Assembly (NCBI GenBank): GCA_019916065.1
Contig: CM034233.1
Location: 40,774,862 to 40,838,861 of the forward strand
Direction: 5' to 3'
Source: Vitellaria paradoxa
Lineage: Eukaryota; Streptophyta; Magnoliopsida; Ericales; Sapotaceae
DNA length: 64,000 nt
Numbering within the stretch: position 1 is the first letter of the stretch; each line of letters opens with the position of its first letter. A program made the translations under genes and the position numbers. The notes below the pieces were generated by a model. The model saw only the letters and a list, made by a program, of their open reading frames with translations, had not been told where the DNA came from and made no database searches. Shown in pieces: positions 52,270-63,926 of the stretch.

Positions 52270-53280
52270 ATTATGCTTCATGGAATATAAGGGGCCTTAA
52301 TCACCCCATCAAGCAAGCTGAAGTCAAGAAACTTATCCGAAGTGCTGATCTTAATTTTATAGGACTCTTGGAAACTAAAGTAAGACTTCATGATATAGAA
52401 AGTACGTGTAAAGCTATTGCCCCCACTTTTTGTCATTTTGGTAATCACACACATGAAACTGTTGCCAGAATTCTGCTGTTATGGGACCCTGCTTCTACTA
52501 ACATAAAAGTTATTTCATGTTCAGCTCAATACATCTTTTATCATATTACCTACCAACCATTGTCCATAAATTTTTTTGCAACTTTTGTATATGCCTATAA
52601 TGATAGGAAAGCTAGAGAATCACTTTGGAAGGACTTGCAAGCTAATTATATGATGATTAATAATTCAACTCCTTGGATGGTCTTGGGTGATTTCAACGTG
52701 GTCAAATCAGAATCCGAGAAGCAAAGTGTGAAAGGAATTGATAAGCCCTAGAATTCAATGAATGTATTGAAGCCATTGAAATTGTAGATTTGAGATTTTC
52801 AGGATATGCTTGTTCACATGGAGTAATAAGCAAGAGCATGGAAGCCGAATCTCAAGCAAGCTTTATAGAGCAATGGTAAATGAACATTGGCTTAGCTCCT
52901 ATCCAAATTCAGAAGCCTTTTTTCCTACAGCTAACATCTTAGATCGTAGTCCCATCATCATTAACATGAGGACCAATATCAAAACAGGTATGAAGCCATT
53001 CAAGTTCTTCAATTTTTGGACTAAGAACAAAGTTTGCAAAGGTAGTTGAGGAAGTATGGTCAAAGCCTATAGCTGGTTCTCCCATGTTTACACTTTATTC
53101 CATATTAAAGTCACTCAAGTTTACACTTAAAGAATTCAACACCAAACACAATGGAGGTATTTCCACCAAAGTAGCCAAGGCCAAAGTTAAGCTTGATGCC
53201 ATACAAAGCAAGATTCAATTGGATCCCTGTTCTATTCTCTTAGCCAAGGAGAGCAAGGCTCTATAGGATCATCTCTAATT
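52266..53280 (+). pseudogene. LINE ORF2 endonuclease part
   Basis: Starts at the ATG at 52266, overlapping the ORF1 stop by ATGA. Apurinic-type endonuclease motifs: SWNIRGLN near the start, GLLETK (about 52360), LGDFNVV (about 52683) and the C-terminal DRSPIIIN (about 52950; usually SDHSPI). This enzyme nicks the target DNA. Frame breaks at about 52750, 52810 and 53050. Confidence 0.87.
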
Positions 53281-53719
53281 AGCTTTAGCAAAGGAGGCCT
53301 TCTATAAGCAAAAAGCAAGAGATAATGTAATCAAAGTGGGGGATCAAAATACTTCCTACTTCCATAGGAAGGTAAGGGCTCATTGTTCAAGGAATAAGAT
53401 CATATCTATCCAAGATAGCCAAGGGGTTAGACATGAAGATTATGGAGAGGTCAAGTTAATTTTTCTTGATTAGTACAAGGAGCTACTTGGGTCTTCTTTT
53501 AATTACCCACAAGATGCTCACTAGTATGTTATGGAAATTATGCAAACCACCCTTTCTGTGGACATGTTGAACTGTCTTGCTTGTGAAGTCACTGAAGAGG
53601 AAATCAAAAGTACCCTATTTTCCTTGCCAAGCCATAAAGCTCGTGGTCCTGATGGATTTACTCCTCACTTTTTGAAAGCAACTTAGAGCATTGTTGGGGA
53701 AGATTTCACTAAGGCCATA
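53281..53719 (+). pseudogene. LINE reverse transcriptase, 5' part
   Basis: Contains EEEIKSTLFSLP-like codons and HKARGPDGFTPHFLK (about 53635-53680), the start of the RT domain, then EDFTKAI ending at 53719. Interrupted by the LTR; continues at 57732. Confidence 0.85.
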
Positions 53720-54780
53720 TGTAATAACTTGAATTTTTTTTCTTAATTAATTTGCTTAAGTGTGGTGGTGATATTTATTATAGTAAAAATCTAAAAAATT
53801 GAGGATTTAAAAATTTTTGGAATGATAAATTAGTTGGAAAGATTTCTAGATTTAATTTCACCCTATGTGAGAATTTAATGTAAAATTTTTAAACTTTTAT
53901 CAAAACAATTCCTAACCCAATTACTTATTTGGTTCAACCTAAGCCCATTAACCCATGGGTCAATCTATCATTCGACTCACCTCAACTCACTTCAACTCAC
54001 TTTATCACTCACTGAGTTAACTCTTGAATAGTAACTCTCAATCAATTCCCTGTAAAACTTATCTTCTTCCATCCATCCTCCTACACTTCTTCCGAATTAT
54101 TTGGTTAAATAGTAAAATGAAGCAATGTTCTCGGATCATGCAACCTATTGTGCATTCAAGATCTTACTTTAGAGGCTTTGAAGTATGGGAAGTGGAGGTT
54201 GTCTTTTCCATTGACACTTTCTCTACACTCCCATGGCTTCTTATAAAATGCTTCCTCTCTGTGAAAGAAAAATTTTTCTAAAGTTTCCAAAGAGTTGTGA
54301 GGTTTGGGTGCTTTAAAAAAAAATTATCAAGTGTTGGTGGGAGATTTGGTGGTGCTTGGAGGAAGAAGAAAAGCTTAAAGATTTCCAGTTTAGTTGGTGT
54401 TCAAAGCTTAACTCCTCTTCCTTCTTAGACTTGGTCACTAATATCTTCATTGAGGTAGGATGACGAACTTCCTAGAATGTGTTTTATGCCTTCAATTTGA
54501 ACTAGAATGAACACGTGTAGGATTAATTTGAAGTTGAAGTATTTTCCAGGTTTGAAGTATGAAACTTGATTTTGATAAAATTTTCAGTTAATTATCTCAT
54601 AACTTGTGATATTGAATTTATATTTATTTGTTTGAGTATGTATTCTTGGTTGGTTAGTGTTCATATGTACTTAAAATAATGATATATGGACTCAAGAACA
54701 CCCAATAGTGAATAGGTATGGTTGGAAAACAAAACAGAGCATGTAACCTAGAGAAAGAGAAGAGCTGGATGTTCTGATGA

Positions 54781-54798
54781 AAAAAAAAAAAAAAAAAC
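54781..54798. repeat. A18 homopolymer in solo LTR
   Basis: About 18 A after GATGA. Possible A-tail; no retroposed body was recognised. Confidence 0.7.
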
Positions 54799-56069
54799 AG
54801 AATAGCTCGTAGCTTGGGTGCAAGGAAGCTGAAGCTTCGACCTGTTGCAACCCAGTGAGCTGACAGCTCTTTGTTTTTAACTTTCGATGCGATTTGACCC
54901 CTAAACTGGTGGAGTTAGGCTTTGACTAAAACACAAAAGTTGTACCCCTTTAAGTTTTCTTTCCAACCCAAAAAGATTTGCATTAATTCGATTTGTGAGT
55001 CAAAAGTTATATTCAAAATACTTAACACATGTCGAATTAGATCTTTTGAACAAACTGAATTTAAGACTGTTTTTGAACCTTTAGAATTTTAAAAAGTGTA
55101 AAACATGAAAGTTGTAGATTTTAAAGTCTAGTTCCTAAAAATGTAAGGTTTACAAGTATTGGAGTTATACTCTATTTTTTATGAATTTTCTTTCAAATTG
55201 CTATCTCTGCTTAACCTTTAATTGATGCTTGTCCAGATTTTTTTATAAGAATTTTAGGTCTAGAGATTGATTTAAATTTCTAATTACCCTTTGTTAGCTA
55301 TAGATATGTTAATGATTTTTATTCCTATGTAATTTTTTTTGCAAGGCCTAGTCTAATAAAACACTTATACTGTTTGATGAAATGTTTAAGCGGACTGCCA
55401 AGTTGATACTACTTAGTTAGCTTCCAATTGACATGAAATTATTTTAATTGGATATTATATATTATTTTGACACTCTAATATTTATGATAACTGACTTAAA
55501 CAATCAGTCTTATTATGGTAGTTGGATGACTTATTAAAATGGCTAAATAAAACCAAGTGTTTGATAAAATGTCCAAATAAAACAATAGACTTGTTCTTCC
55601 CTCCATTAGTTTTCTTTAAATGAATTTGATTTATTTTAATTGATTTTTTTAGGCATTATTCTGTCAACCTAGCAAGTTATATAACTCTATTTTTATGATT
55701 AGGTCAATTTAATGAAACCTATTTAAATACATTTCTAAATATTGGAATAATTCTATGGACAGTTGTGGATATCTTAAAGGCAAAAACCTATGATAAGGGT
55801 TTGGTTATAAATAAGAAGATAATTAGAATTTATTCAAATTATTATTTTGGATAATATTATTATCCTGCCAAATTAAAAGCTTAGAATGTATTAGTTTTGT
55901 AATCTCACATAGGCTTCATTGTTCAACTTATGTATTTTACTACCAGTGAGAATAAAATAAAACTTATAAATTTTTCTAAAATTAAATATAAGCCCAAAGA
56001 GCTATTTATTATCTTCATATTTCATAAAATAATAAAACAAAGAGGAAAAAGAGGCAAAAATCGAGATCG

Positions 56070-56145
56070 AAGCTAATGAGATTCGAACTTGCGACTTCAA
56101 ATCGCGATTAGGGTCTCCCTCCTACTGAGCTGCCAACTTTGGCTT
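56070..56145 (-). other. tRNA-like sequence in solo LTR
   Basis: On the - strand: TTGGCAGCTCAGTAGGAGGG (A-box-like), a short stem GCGA/TCGC around the loop TTTGAAG, then AGTTCGAATCT (B-box-like). Acceptor pairing is poor. Probably a tRNA-derived relic and not a gene. Confidence 0.4.
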
Positions 56146-56924
56146 AATTAATATACAATTAGAAATACTTTTATTCTTATCAAAGGTAGTACGGCAAACC
56201 TGTCAAAAGAATTAACTAAAATACTAATTTGAATTCTAAATTATTTGTAACTACTTGCTACTTGTTAATTTACATGTATTACCTATATTTGTGATAACAA
56301 TATTGGTGACCATGTTAAATCTTTGATTCATTGAGAATTATTATTGAATTATGGATTGAGATAAAATACTTAAAAGTTTACTGCATGTGACTAAATAATC
56401 ACACTTAGGATTTATTACTCGGGAACATTGCTGGTTGTTATTAAAAATGTCTTATTTTCATACAAGGTACCCTTGGGAATGTCAAAGGGTGAGAATAATT
56501 TAAGGCACTCGGTGCCAAAGTTATTTTTGCCAATGGGGTGATGGGTGGGTAGAAATGGCCTTTTAGGTGGAGATGGGAACATATGTATTTTGTTTGGGAG
56601 ATGCTCTCTTCTGACCTGGCTAGTCAGGTAGCCGGTCGCGACGGCTAGGTTTTGGTGGGTGACACCGTTGGACCGCATTTGATGCTAAGCCCGTAAAGTC
56701 ACTAGTTCCTAAGGCTGGGGGTAAAGGAGGATAGAAATATAATTATCTTAGGAGGATTTAGATTAAACGCCTTTATCAAATTTTACTATGATTGTCAACT
56801 TTTCTTACTTATGTATGAATGATGTGTTGGAATTATTTAATTATATCTAATTTCTTTTGATGAATATTTTATAAAAAGATGTAAAAAAAATATATAAAAC
56901 CTATATCATTATGGAGTTTGATCC

Positions 56925-56985
56925 TAAGACATTAAAAATTTAAATCTAAGATCCATACCACTGCGACACCGATTTCATTGTGGTA
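56925..56985 (-). other. Second tRNA-like relic in solo LTR
   Basis: On the - strand: GGTGTCGCAGTGGTATGG, then AGGATCAAACTCC, in the order and spacing of A and B boxes. More degenerate than the one at 56070-56145. Confidence 0.3.
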
Positions 56986-57731
56986 CAAAAAATAACATTA
57001 AACTATTTGACGTGTAAGTAAAAATAGTAGTTATAGTGATGATCTCATCAAACTGTTGTAAGTATAATTTACATTATTTAGTTAGGATTTTTTAAATTAT
57101 TTGTTACATGAACAGTATGCTACCTAATCACATTCACTGTATTAGGTCACCTAATACAAGGTAGTATTATGACCACTGCATATAGGCATTTGGAAGATTC
57201 TGATTACTGGGTTTAGTAGCTCACCCCTTTGTGGGAATATTTTTCAAGATATTGAGCACAGAAATACTAAAGATGAACTAAAAAGAGATTAATTTCTCTT
57301 AAATATTCTACTAGAAGAGCTATCTATTTTTTTTTCTTGTGCAGCACTAGTAGACTCTATTTATAATTGTGGTCTGTAATAATAATTGTTGTAGGATTGT
57401 AATCATTTAGTTTAGACTTAGTTTACTTTTATTTGGTATGTAATGTTAATCACGTGATTAGGACGCTTAAATGGCTCTGTAATATTATTTTCTATCCTTA
57501 TTTTGTACTCTGCAGTTGAATCCTACCAAATAATTCAGTCTAATGGCTTATAAATATTATTTGGGATAAATTAGGGATTTTGAATACCTTAAATTTATTA
57601 TTGCGAGTCAACCCCAATTTGGAGAAACGTTTGGGGAGTGACAGCATATTATTATTATTTTATTTTTATACCCAACAAACAATCCCAAATCACCCTCGGG
57701 TATTTGGGTTACGAAAATCCGAGGCGTGACA

Positions 57732-59000
57732 CCTTAAGTTCATTCTTTAAATTTGGCAAGTTGTTGAAAACTATAAATTCCACCATCATTGCTTTAGTGC
57801 CAAAGATCCCTAATCTAAGTAAGGTTTCTGATTTTAGGCCCATTTCTTATTACTCAACTTTCTACAAGTGTATCTCTAAGATAATTGCCAATGATTCAAG
57901 AAGATAATGTCTCTTATAATCAACCCTTCTCAGGCAGCCTTTGTCAAAGGCAAATCCATCTCAGATCAAATCCTCTTAATGCAAGAATTGGTAAGGAATT
58001 ATCACAAGTAGAATCAGTCTCCCAAAAGTGCATTAAAGGTAGATTTGATGAAGGCCCTGGATTCAGTCTCTTGAAACTTGTTGATAGATATTTTGCATGG
58101 CTTTAATCTCCCTAGCCAATTTATAGATTGGGTCAGAGCTTGCATCACCACTCCTTATTTTTCCCTTTCCCTTAATGGTGCTCTTGAAGGCTACTTCCTG
58201 GGTGCTAAAGGACTTTGGAAGATGACCCTCTATTCCCATATCTTTTCCTCATTGCCATAGAATTTTTTTCAAGGCTCTTCAATAACCTATTGGAATGAAG
58301 TGAATTTGTATATCACCCCAAATGCAATAATCTCTCTATTAGCCATATTTGCTTTGTGGATGACTTATTCTTGCTATGTACTCCAACTGAAGCTTCCTTC
58401 AAAATCATTTGTAAAGAATTACAAGAATTCCACAAGTATTCTGGTCTCCAACCTAATGGGATTAAAAGCAAAGCCTAAATTTCAGGGGTGAGCAACCAAG
58501 AAAAAGAATATCTATGTTCCTTGCTTAGATTCTAGTTAGGAGAGCTCCCTGTCAAGTACTTAGGGGTATTACTAATTTCCACCAAACTCAAGTTTGAAGA
58601 TTGCAAGGAGCTCATTGAAAAGGCCACCAAAAGAGTTAAAAATTGGACTTCAAGGTGCTTGTCGTATGCTGGCCGATTAGTCCTTATTCAATCCATTTTA
58701 TTTAGTATACAAATCTATCAGAGCCTCCATTTCATAGTCCCCAAAAGAGTAAGTAATGCCATAGAACAGGTGCCAAGGAGATTTCTATGGTCTGGGGCTG
58801 ACCTCAAAAAATAGGAAAGCAAAGTTGCTTGGGAGGAAGTGTGTAAGCCAAAAAATAAAGGAGGCCTTGGAATTTAGAAGCTTGTCGAATGGAATAAAGC
58901 CTCAATGATGAGGCATATTTGGGCTCTATGTTCAAATAGCTCCTCCCTTTAGGTCAAATGGTGTAAATCCAACCTCTTGAAAGGCAAATGCTTTTGGGAA
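57732..59000 (+). pseudogene. LINE reverse transcriptase, 3' part
   Basis: Continues RT after the LTR: FFKFGKLLKTINSTIIALVP (57750), DFRPISYYSTFYKCISKII (57830), a weak region in which the frame shifts several times (FIDWVRACITTP at 58116, SLNGALEGYF), then CFVDDLFLLC-like codons (the catalytic pair as VDD, near 58350), GLQPNG and KYLGVLL (about 58555), SRCLSYAGRLVLIQSILFS and RFLWSG (about 58770). Numerous stops. Confidence 0.85.
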
Positions 59001-59870
59001 ATAAAGCCACCTTCAGATTGCTCATGGACTTAGCGCAAGCTACTCAAGCTTAGAAAGGAAGCAAAAGGTATCCCTAAATATATTGTGGGTAATGGGGACT
59101 CTATTTCTCTTTGGTTCTCTAATTGCCTCCCTGCTGGCCCCTTAATCCCCAAATATGGGCCAAGAATTGCCTACGATTCTAGACTATCTAAGAATGCAAA
59201 GGTGTCCAAGGTGATTACCAATGGCCAATGGAAATGGCCCTTGTCGAGCACGTGGGAACTTAGGTAGATCATCTTGGGAAGGCCTCCTAGCTACAAGCCT
59301 AATCCTCTTATTGAAGATAAATTCATATGGACGGCTTCAAAAGACGAAGTGTACAAGGTAGCTACTACTTGGGATTCAATCCTAGAAAGAGCTCAAAAGG
59401 TAACTTTCCATAAATTGCTTTGGTTCCGAAGTCATATCCCTAGGCATGCTTTTATCCTATGGTTAGCAATTAAAGGGAGATTAAACACCAAGGATAGAAT
59501 GATTACTTGGGGCTTGAATGTTAATCTCAAATGTGCTCTTTGTGGGCAAGCTTTGTAGACCTTAGATCACATATTCTTCAAATGTTCCTTCTCGGTTGAA
59601 TTAAGGAAGACAATCTTGCAAAAGTGCCACACCTCCAAGCCCATCCAACCTTGGGTGGATGAAATTTCTTGGGCTCTTGGTAAATTTAGTGGGAAGACTT
59701 TGAGTGCTAAAATATGCAAACTAGTTTGGGCGGCCCTAATCTACCATATTTGGCTAGAATGAAATGCAAGGATTTTTAAGGGACTTTCTTTCTCGCCTAC
59801 TACTACTGTTAATAACATTATGTATGAAGTTAGAGTCAAAGTTTTTTCAATTTCCTGTCATAAAAGTCTC
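59001..59870 (+). pseudogene. LINE ORF2 C-terminal zinc-binding domain (zf-RVT)
   Basis: Includes GNGDSISLWFSNC (59085), then WLAIKGRLNTKDRM (about 59460) and CALCGQAL with DHIFFKC, the zf-RVT cysteine/histidine set, and HIWLE. A stop at 59265, a stop after GQAL (59556) and another at about 59760 break it. Confidence 0.83.
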
Positions 59871-60003
59871 TGATGTAAATGCTAGTATATGTAATAGCTG
59901 GGGGTTATATCATTCTAATTAATACTTTTGTATACGGAGGAATGCCCCCAAGATGATGTAATATTGCCTGTTAATCCAAAATACACTTAATTACTGAAAA
60001 AAA

Positions 60004-60629
60004 AATTCTATTCTGAGCTAAGCGCGTTTTGTTTGAAAAATACAAGAATCCAGATTTGATTATTGTATATAAGAATAAAAAAATCAGGAAAAACAAAGAA
60101 ATCTTTTTTTTATTAGGCGTGTTTATTTATTTTGATTATATCATATTTCATAATATTAATTTCTACTCTCCCTTTCTGAAGTTTATTCTCTGGGAAACCC
60201 TGTTTAAATTATTCTGATGGATTTCCTATATTCTAATTATTTTATGATCTCATTGGAAATCGTATAATGACAGTTCCTATTTAATATAGGTATTTGTGTA
60301 AGTATTTTACGATTAAGAAACAGCCATCTTTTGTGCAGTTCGTGTATTAATCTACTGTAACAATAAGATACCTTTTTTTTCTTGAATTACTGCATTTATA
60401 TGAATGATCCACAAACGAAAAAAATTTCTCTTTTGCCTATCTCTATCCCTATGAGTTGGAACCAAAGCTTATATTTTCTGTTGAATAATAGTTTGAGTAA
60501 TTTGAGATGCCAATAGTAGAAGAAATGGGTTGAAGATCTGTCATGGTGAGTTTTGTGACATTTTTAAAAGACTTTCAGTCTTTTCCATATTTTAAATATT
60601 GAATGAACTATTATTGTGTAGTTTATTAT
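60004..60629. other. AT-rich spacer, no gene
   Basis: Nothing recognised between the LINE end and the transposase remnant. Could include an intron or 5' part of the transposase gene too decayed to read. Confidence 0.5.
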
Positions 60630-60853
60630 TATCTTATTGATACTAGATAATAACAATTGTGAAGGATTTCTTGCACCATATAAAGGGCAAATGTATCATT
60701 TGAATGATTGGAGAGAAGGGCATCAATCTACTATTCCACGTGAATTTTTTAACATGAAACATACATTAGTCAGAAATGTGATAGAGATGCTTTGGAATTT
60801 TTAAGTTGCATCGAGAATTCTTAGGAGTCTAGCTCATCCTCCAATCAAGATAC

Positions 60854-63685
60854 TGTAATACCCCGGACTTTTGTATTAACACAAATATATGGTTTTGGAT
60901 GCATTCTGGAAGTTATGATATGTTAATTTAGTGGAATGGATCATTAATGGTACTTTAGAGTTGGGGACTTTGAAATAAGCCAAATAACTTATAGTTGGCA
61001 TTTTAGCCAAGTGCAGGGAAAAGGGCACCTTGGGAGCACAAGGCACGGGGCGCCTAAGGTCTTGGGCGCCCACCTGAGAAGGCATAGGCGCCTAAGGTAC
61101 AGCAAAATTGACTGGTATAGAGTATTCTGGAAGATACAGCTGAGCCTCACCTCTATACACCTATATTAGGGCTAAGGGGATGGAAAAATCTAGAAGGCAC
61201 TGTGGAGGGATTAAAATATTATCAAATATATATATATGTGTATGATGCAAGAGATAGAGAGAGAAATGTTGGCTTGAAAGAGGGTGACCGAGAGAGGAAG
61301 AAGGAAGAAGAAACAAAAGGGAACCAAGTGAAGGTTTGTATGGTAAGTGTTTTTAACCCCAACCAAAATCAAATTAACCTTACAAGGATGCAATTAAGCA
61401 CTTAAGGAACCTATCTATGTGATTTGTATGTTGTCTAGATCAAAGGGTGAAAAGATTGAATCTTCCAAGTTTGGAAGCTTAAAACCAAAAGGAGACCACC
61501 TCTTATTCTTCTTCTTTATTTCAACTTGAGGTAGGGATTTTATGCTCATTCTTACATATATGATGTGTAACAGAAAAATATTTGGGTAACCATTGTAAGA
61601 TTTGATTTCATTTATGGAAGAAAATGAGGGTTATAGACACATGTATAGGTAGAGAGAGAGAGATAAGGATGCTTGATCCATAACTTGGGCCATAGTCAAT
61701 GAAAACTCAAATGGTTGGTTTCCTTTAATGCTTATAAGACTTGTGGAGATGTTATGAACATGAAACTTGAGGTATTTTAACTTAAATTTGGTCAATTTGA
61801 GGTTCCAAGTATGGAAAATCAAGAAACCAGAAAACAGATGTTGAGACCCGTAACCTGGACCAAGCTGTGGGCGCATGAGGGAGACATAGTCGGGCGTCCA
61901 AGCCCCTTGGGCGCACAAGGTATTGGGTGCCCAAGCCCCTTGGGCGCACAAGGCGATGGGCGCCCAAGCCTCTTAGGCGCACGGCTGAGTGTCAGCCTGG
62001 GCGCCCACCGAGCCTAGGTCATTTTTTGGACTTTGCTTAGTTTGGCTTCCTACCTTGGGCTTATGAAAGAGTCAGTAACATGTTTTCACATAAAACTTTT
62101 ACTTGATTAGTTACATAGATTAGGAAAAGTAATGTGCTCCAAAGAGTGAATAAGGATTGATTATCTTCAGCTAATAGGAATTAACTCGTAAGGGTGAATG
62201 AATGTTACCTTGAATAAATTGAATTGGAAGGTTGCTTTGAGATAAGAGTCTTAATCAAGAAGAATTGTGAATATGTCTTAATGTAAACTAAATGTTGAGA
62301 TATATGAACTTGTGATTGATTAAATAAAATGTGACTTGACAAAGGGACTCATGTTCATAATGTTGAAGAAATATTGAATGTTTAACGATGTTTGATTAAT
62401 GTTGATAGGTGATGAATTTTGAGATGGACTGAAAAGTGAATATATGATTGAAAGAAATTGAAATGTGAACTTTTGTTTATAAGTGATGGAAATCAAATGA
62501 AGCATGGGTTAAATGAAATGAAGTGATGAAATAAGTTGTGTTCCATGATGAAATGGAATGTGGTTATGTGTGTTGGAAAGTTTATGGTGATGAATGTGAA
62601 TTGTGATTAAAGAATATTGAATGTGATGAATGATTGGTTGTGTGCCGGGGGCCGTGGTGGGGTGCAAAAATAGGAAGGGTCGTAAGATTACCCTCGGGTT
62701 GAAAGACCCGGAACTTGTGCAGGGTTTGGTGTCAATGCTAGTGAGTTAGTAGCACACAACATTGTGTGAGTTTTGGCTCCTCGTGGCCCTGGATAGCGAT
62801 CCCAAATGACGACGTCGGTTTATTGTTTCTATTGGGTATTGGCCCATAAAAGACAATATTGTGGATGCACCCAACCCCCAATGACTTGTGTGGTTATGGC
62901 AATGTGATCGAATGATGAATAAGTGAAAATGTGGATGTGGAGATGTGATTGAATGATGAATAGGTGCTAATATGAATATGGTTGTGTGATTGGATGTTGA
63001 ATATGTGATAATGTGATATATGTTGAATATGTGATAATGTGATATGGAACGTGATTGGATATAAACTTGGGAAATTTAATAATGAACAATAATTGGATTT
63101 GAATACAACATTATGATGTTATTGAAGGACGATAAATACTTACATAAGTTGAAAACTAATTGATATTAATGAATTGCTATGGCATATAGATAGATGTTGG
63201 TGTATCTATGCATATATGTACATTGGCATGCATGTGTTGATTACATACCATATATGTTTGTTTGAGGCATCATGGGTACAAGTGGACCCGTACTCACGTT
63301 CCTACAGATTTTGATGCAGGAAACAGGGCATAACAATCAGGTGGGCTAATGGAGTTGGACTGGAAGTGTGTGCATGAGCCCTACTAAGTTTAGCAAAGCC
63401 TTTGGTCATTTGGTATAGGTTTCATTTGGAATTGTAATATTGTACATTGAGGACTTATTCGATTTAGTTGTAAGGGCCCTAAGGCCTAAGTTATGTATTA
63501 ATGGGAGGAATGTTGAAAGTTTGTGACTTGACCATAGCCAAGGTTAATTTTTATGTTATCTCATGTTATGTTTTGGGCTCACCTAGAGGTTTTTTTGTAT
63601 TGCTCTAATCATGGGATGGTTATATTAGTGCATGTTATGCGTGTTTATCACTCAACCCTCGGGTCGTGAGATCCGGGGCGTGACA
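60854..63685 (+). mobile_element. 2.8-kb solo LTR with perfect target duplication
   Basis: Starts TGTAATACCCCGGAC, ends GATCCGGGGCGTGACA, and is flanked by GATAC on both sides (60849-60853 and 63686-63690). No internal coding region. The termini match those of the gypsy LTR at 1249-3592 and of the solo LTR at 53720-57731. The near-inverted CCCCGGA/TCCGGGG at the two ends is notable. Confidence 0.87.
61046..62015. repeat. GGGCGCCCAAG-type repeats in solo LTR
   Basis: Short GC-rich blocks rich in GGCGCC palindromes occur at about 61046-61100 and 61866-62012. In the second place a roughly 36-bp unit (CCAAGCCCCTTGGGCGCACA) is repeated about three times in tandem. The surrounding LTR is AT-rich. 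Confidence 0.65.
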
Positions 63686-63926
63686 GATACAAAACTAAAT
63701 CATCATGGCATGTTTTCTATTTCACAATTTTATAAGAACTGAGATGGCAACAAACCCCATTGAGGATGGTATAGAAGAATTAAATCAACTTGTGAATGAA
63801 GAACATGTTGAACTAATTATATAGATTGAAACATATAATGAACGGACTAATTGGAGAGATGACTTGGCAATGAGAACATTTAATAAGTGGAGAGCAAGTA
63901 GACAACAAAGAGGATCAAATAGGTAA

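Larger units (their letters stand above)
53720..57731 (+). mobile_element. 4.0-kb solo LTR (gypsy type) inside LINE
   Basis: Starts TGTAATAACTTG and ends CCGAGGCGTGACA. Flanks CCATA (53715-53719) and CCTTA (57732-57736) are a 5-bp target duplication with one change. No internal coding region, PBS or polypurine tract is visible, so it is a solo LTR left by recombination. It is much longer than the 2.3-2.8 kb of the related LTRs here; the inside may hold further old insertions, and two tRNA-like sequences lie within it. Confidence 0.72.
49900..60003 (+). mobile_element. L1-type LINE interrupted by a solo LTR
   Basis: Non-LTR retrotransposon on the + strand. ORF1 (from 49978) is followed, with an ATGA overlap at 52266, by ORF2 (endonuclease, RT, C-terminal zinc-binding domain), with an A-rich end at about 59994-60003. 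A 4.0-kb LTR (53720-57731) sits inside RT. Without it the element is about 6.1 kb, a normal plant L1 length. Both ORFs contain stops and frameshifts. The 5' end is approximate and I could not identify target duplications. Confidence 0.88.
60630..63926 (+). pseudogene. PIF/Harbinger transposase (HARBI1-like) remnant split by solo LTR
   Basis: The DDE_Tnp_4 C-terminal half. Before the LTR (60655-60853): NCEGFLAPYKGQMYHLNDWR, REFFNMKHTLVRNVIE and a region matching the usual ...ILRS..PIK segment but frameshifted. After it (63691-63926): IIMACFLLHNFIRTEMATNP, then ETYNERTNWRDDLAMRTFNK and a stop at about 63924-63926. The third acidic residue region and the LLHNFIR motif are typical of plant HARBI1-like genes, which descend from or belong to PIF/Harbinger elements. 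Stops (after LWNF, and before IETYN) and the LTR inactivate it. Whether it was a mobile element or a domesticated gene cannot be told; no terminal repeats were seen. Confidence 0.8.

Noticed and set aside
54024..54281. 85-codon ORF in the 4-kb solo LTR
   Set aside because: No domain, inside an LTR between TG...CA ends with target duplications.
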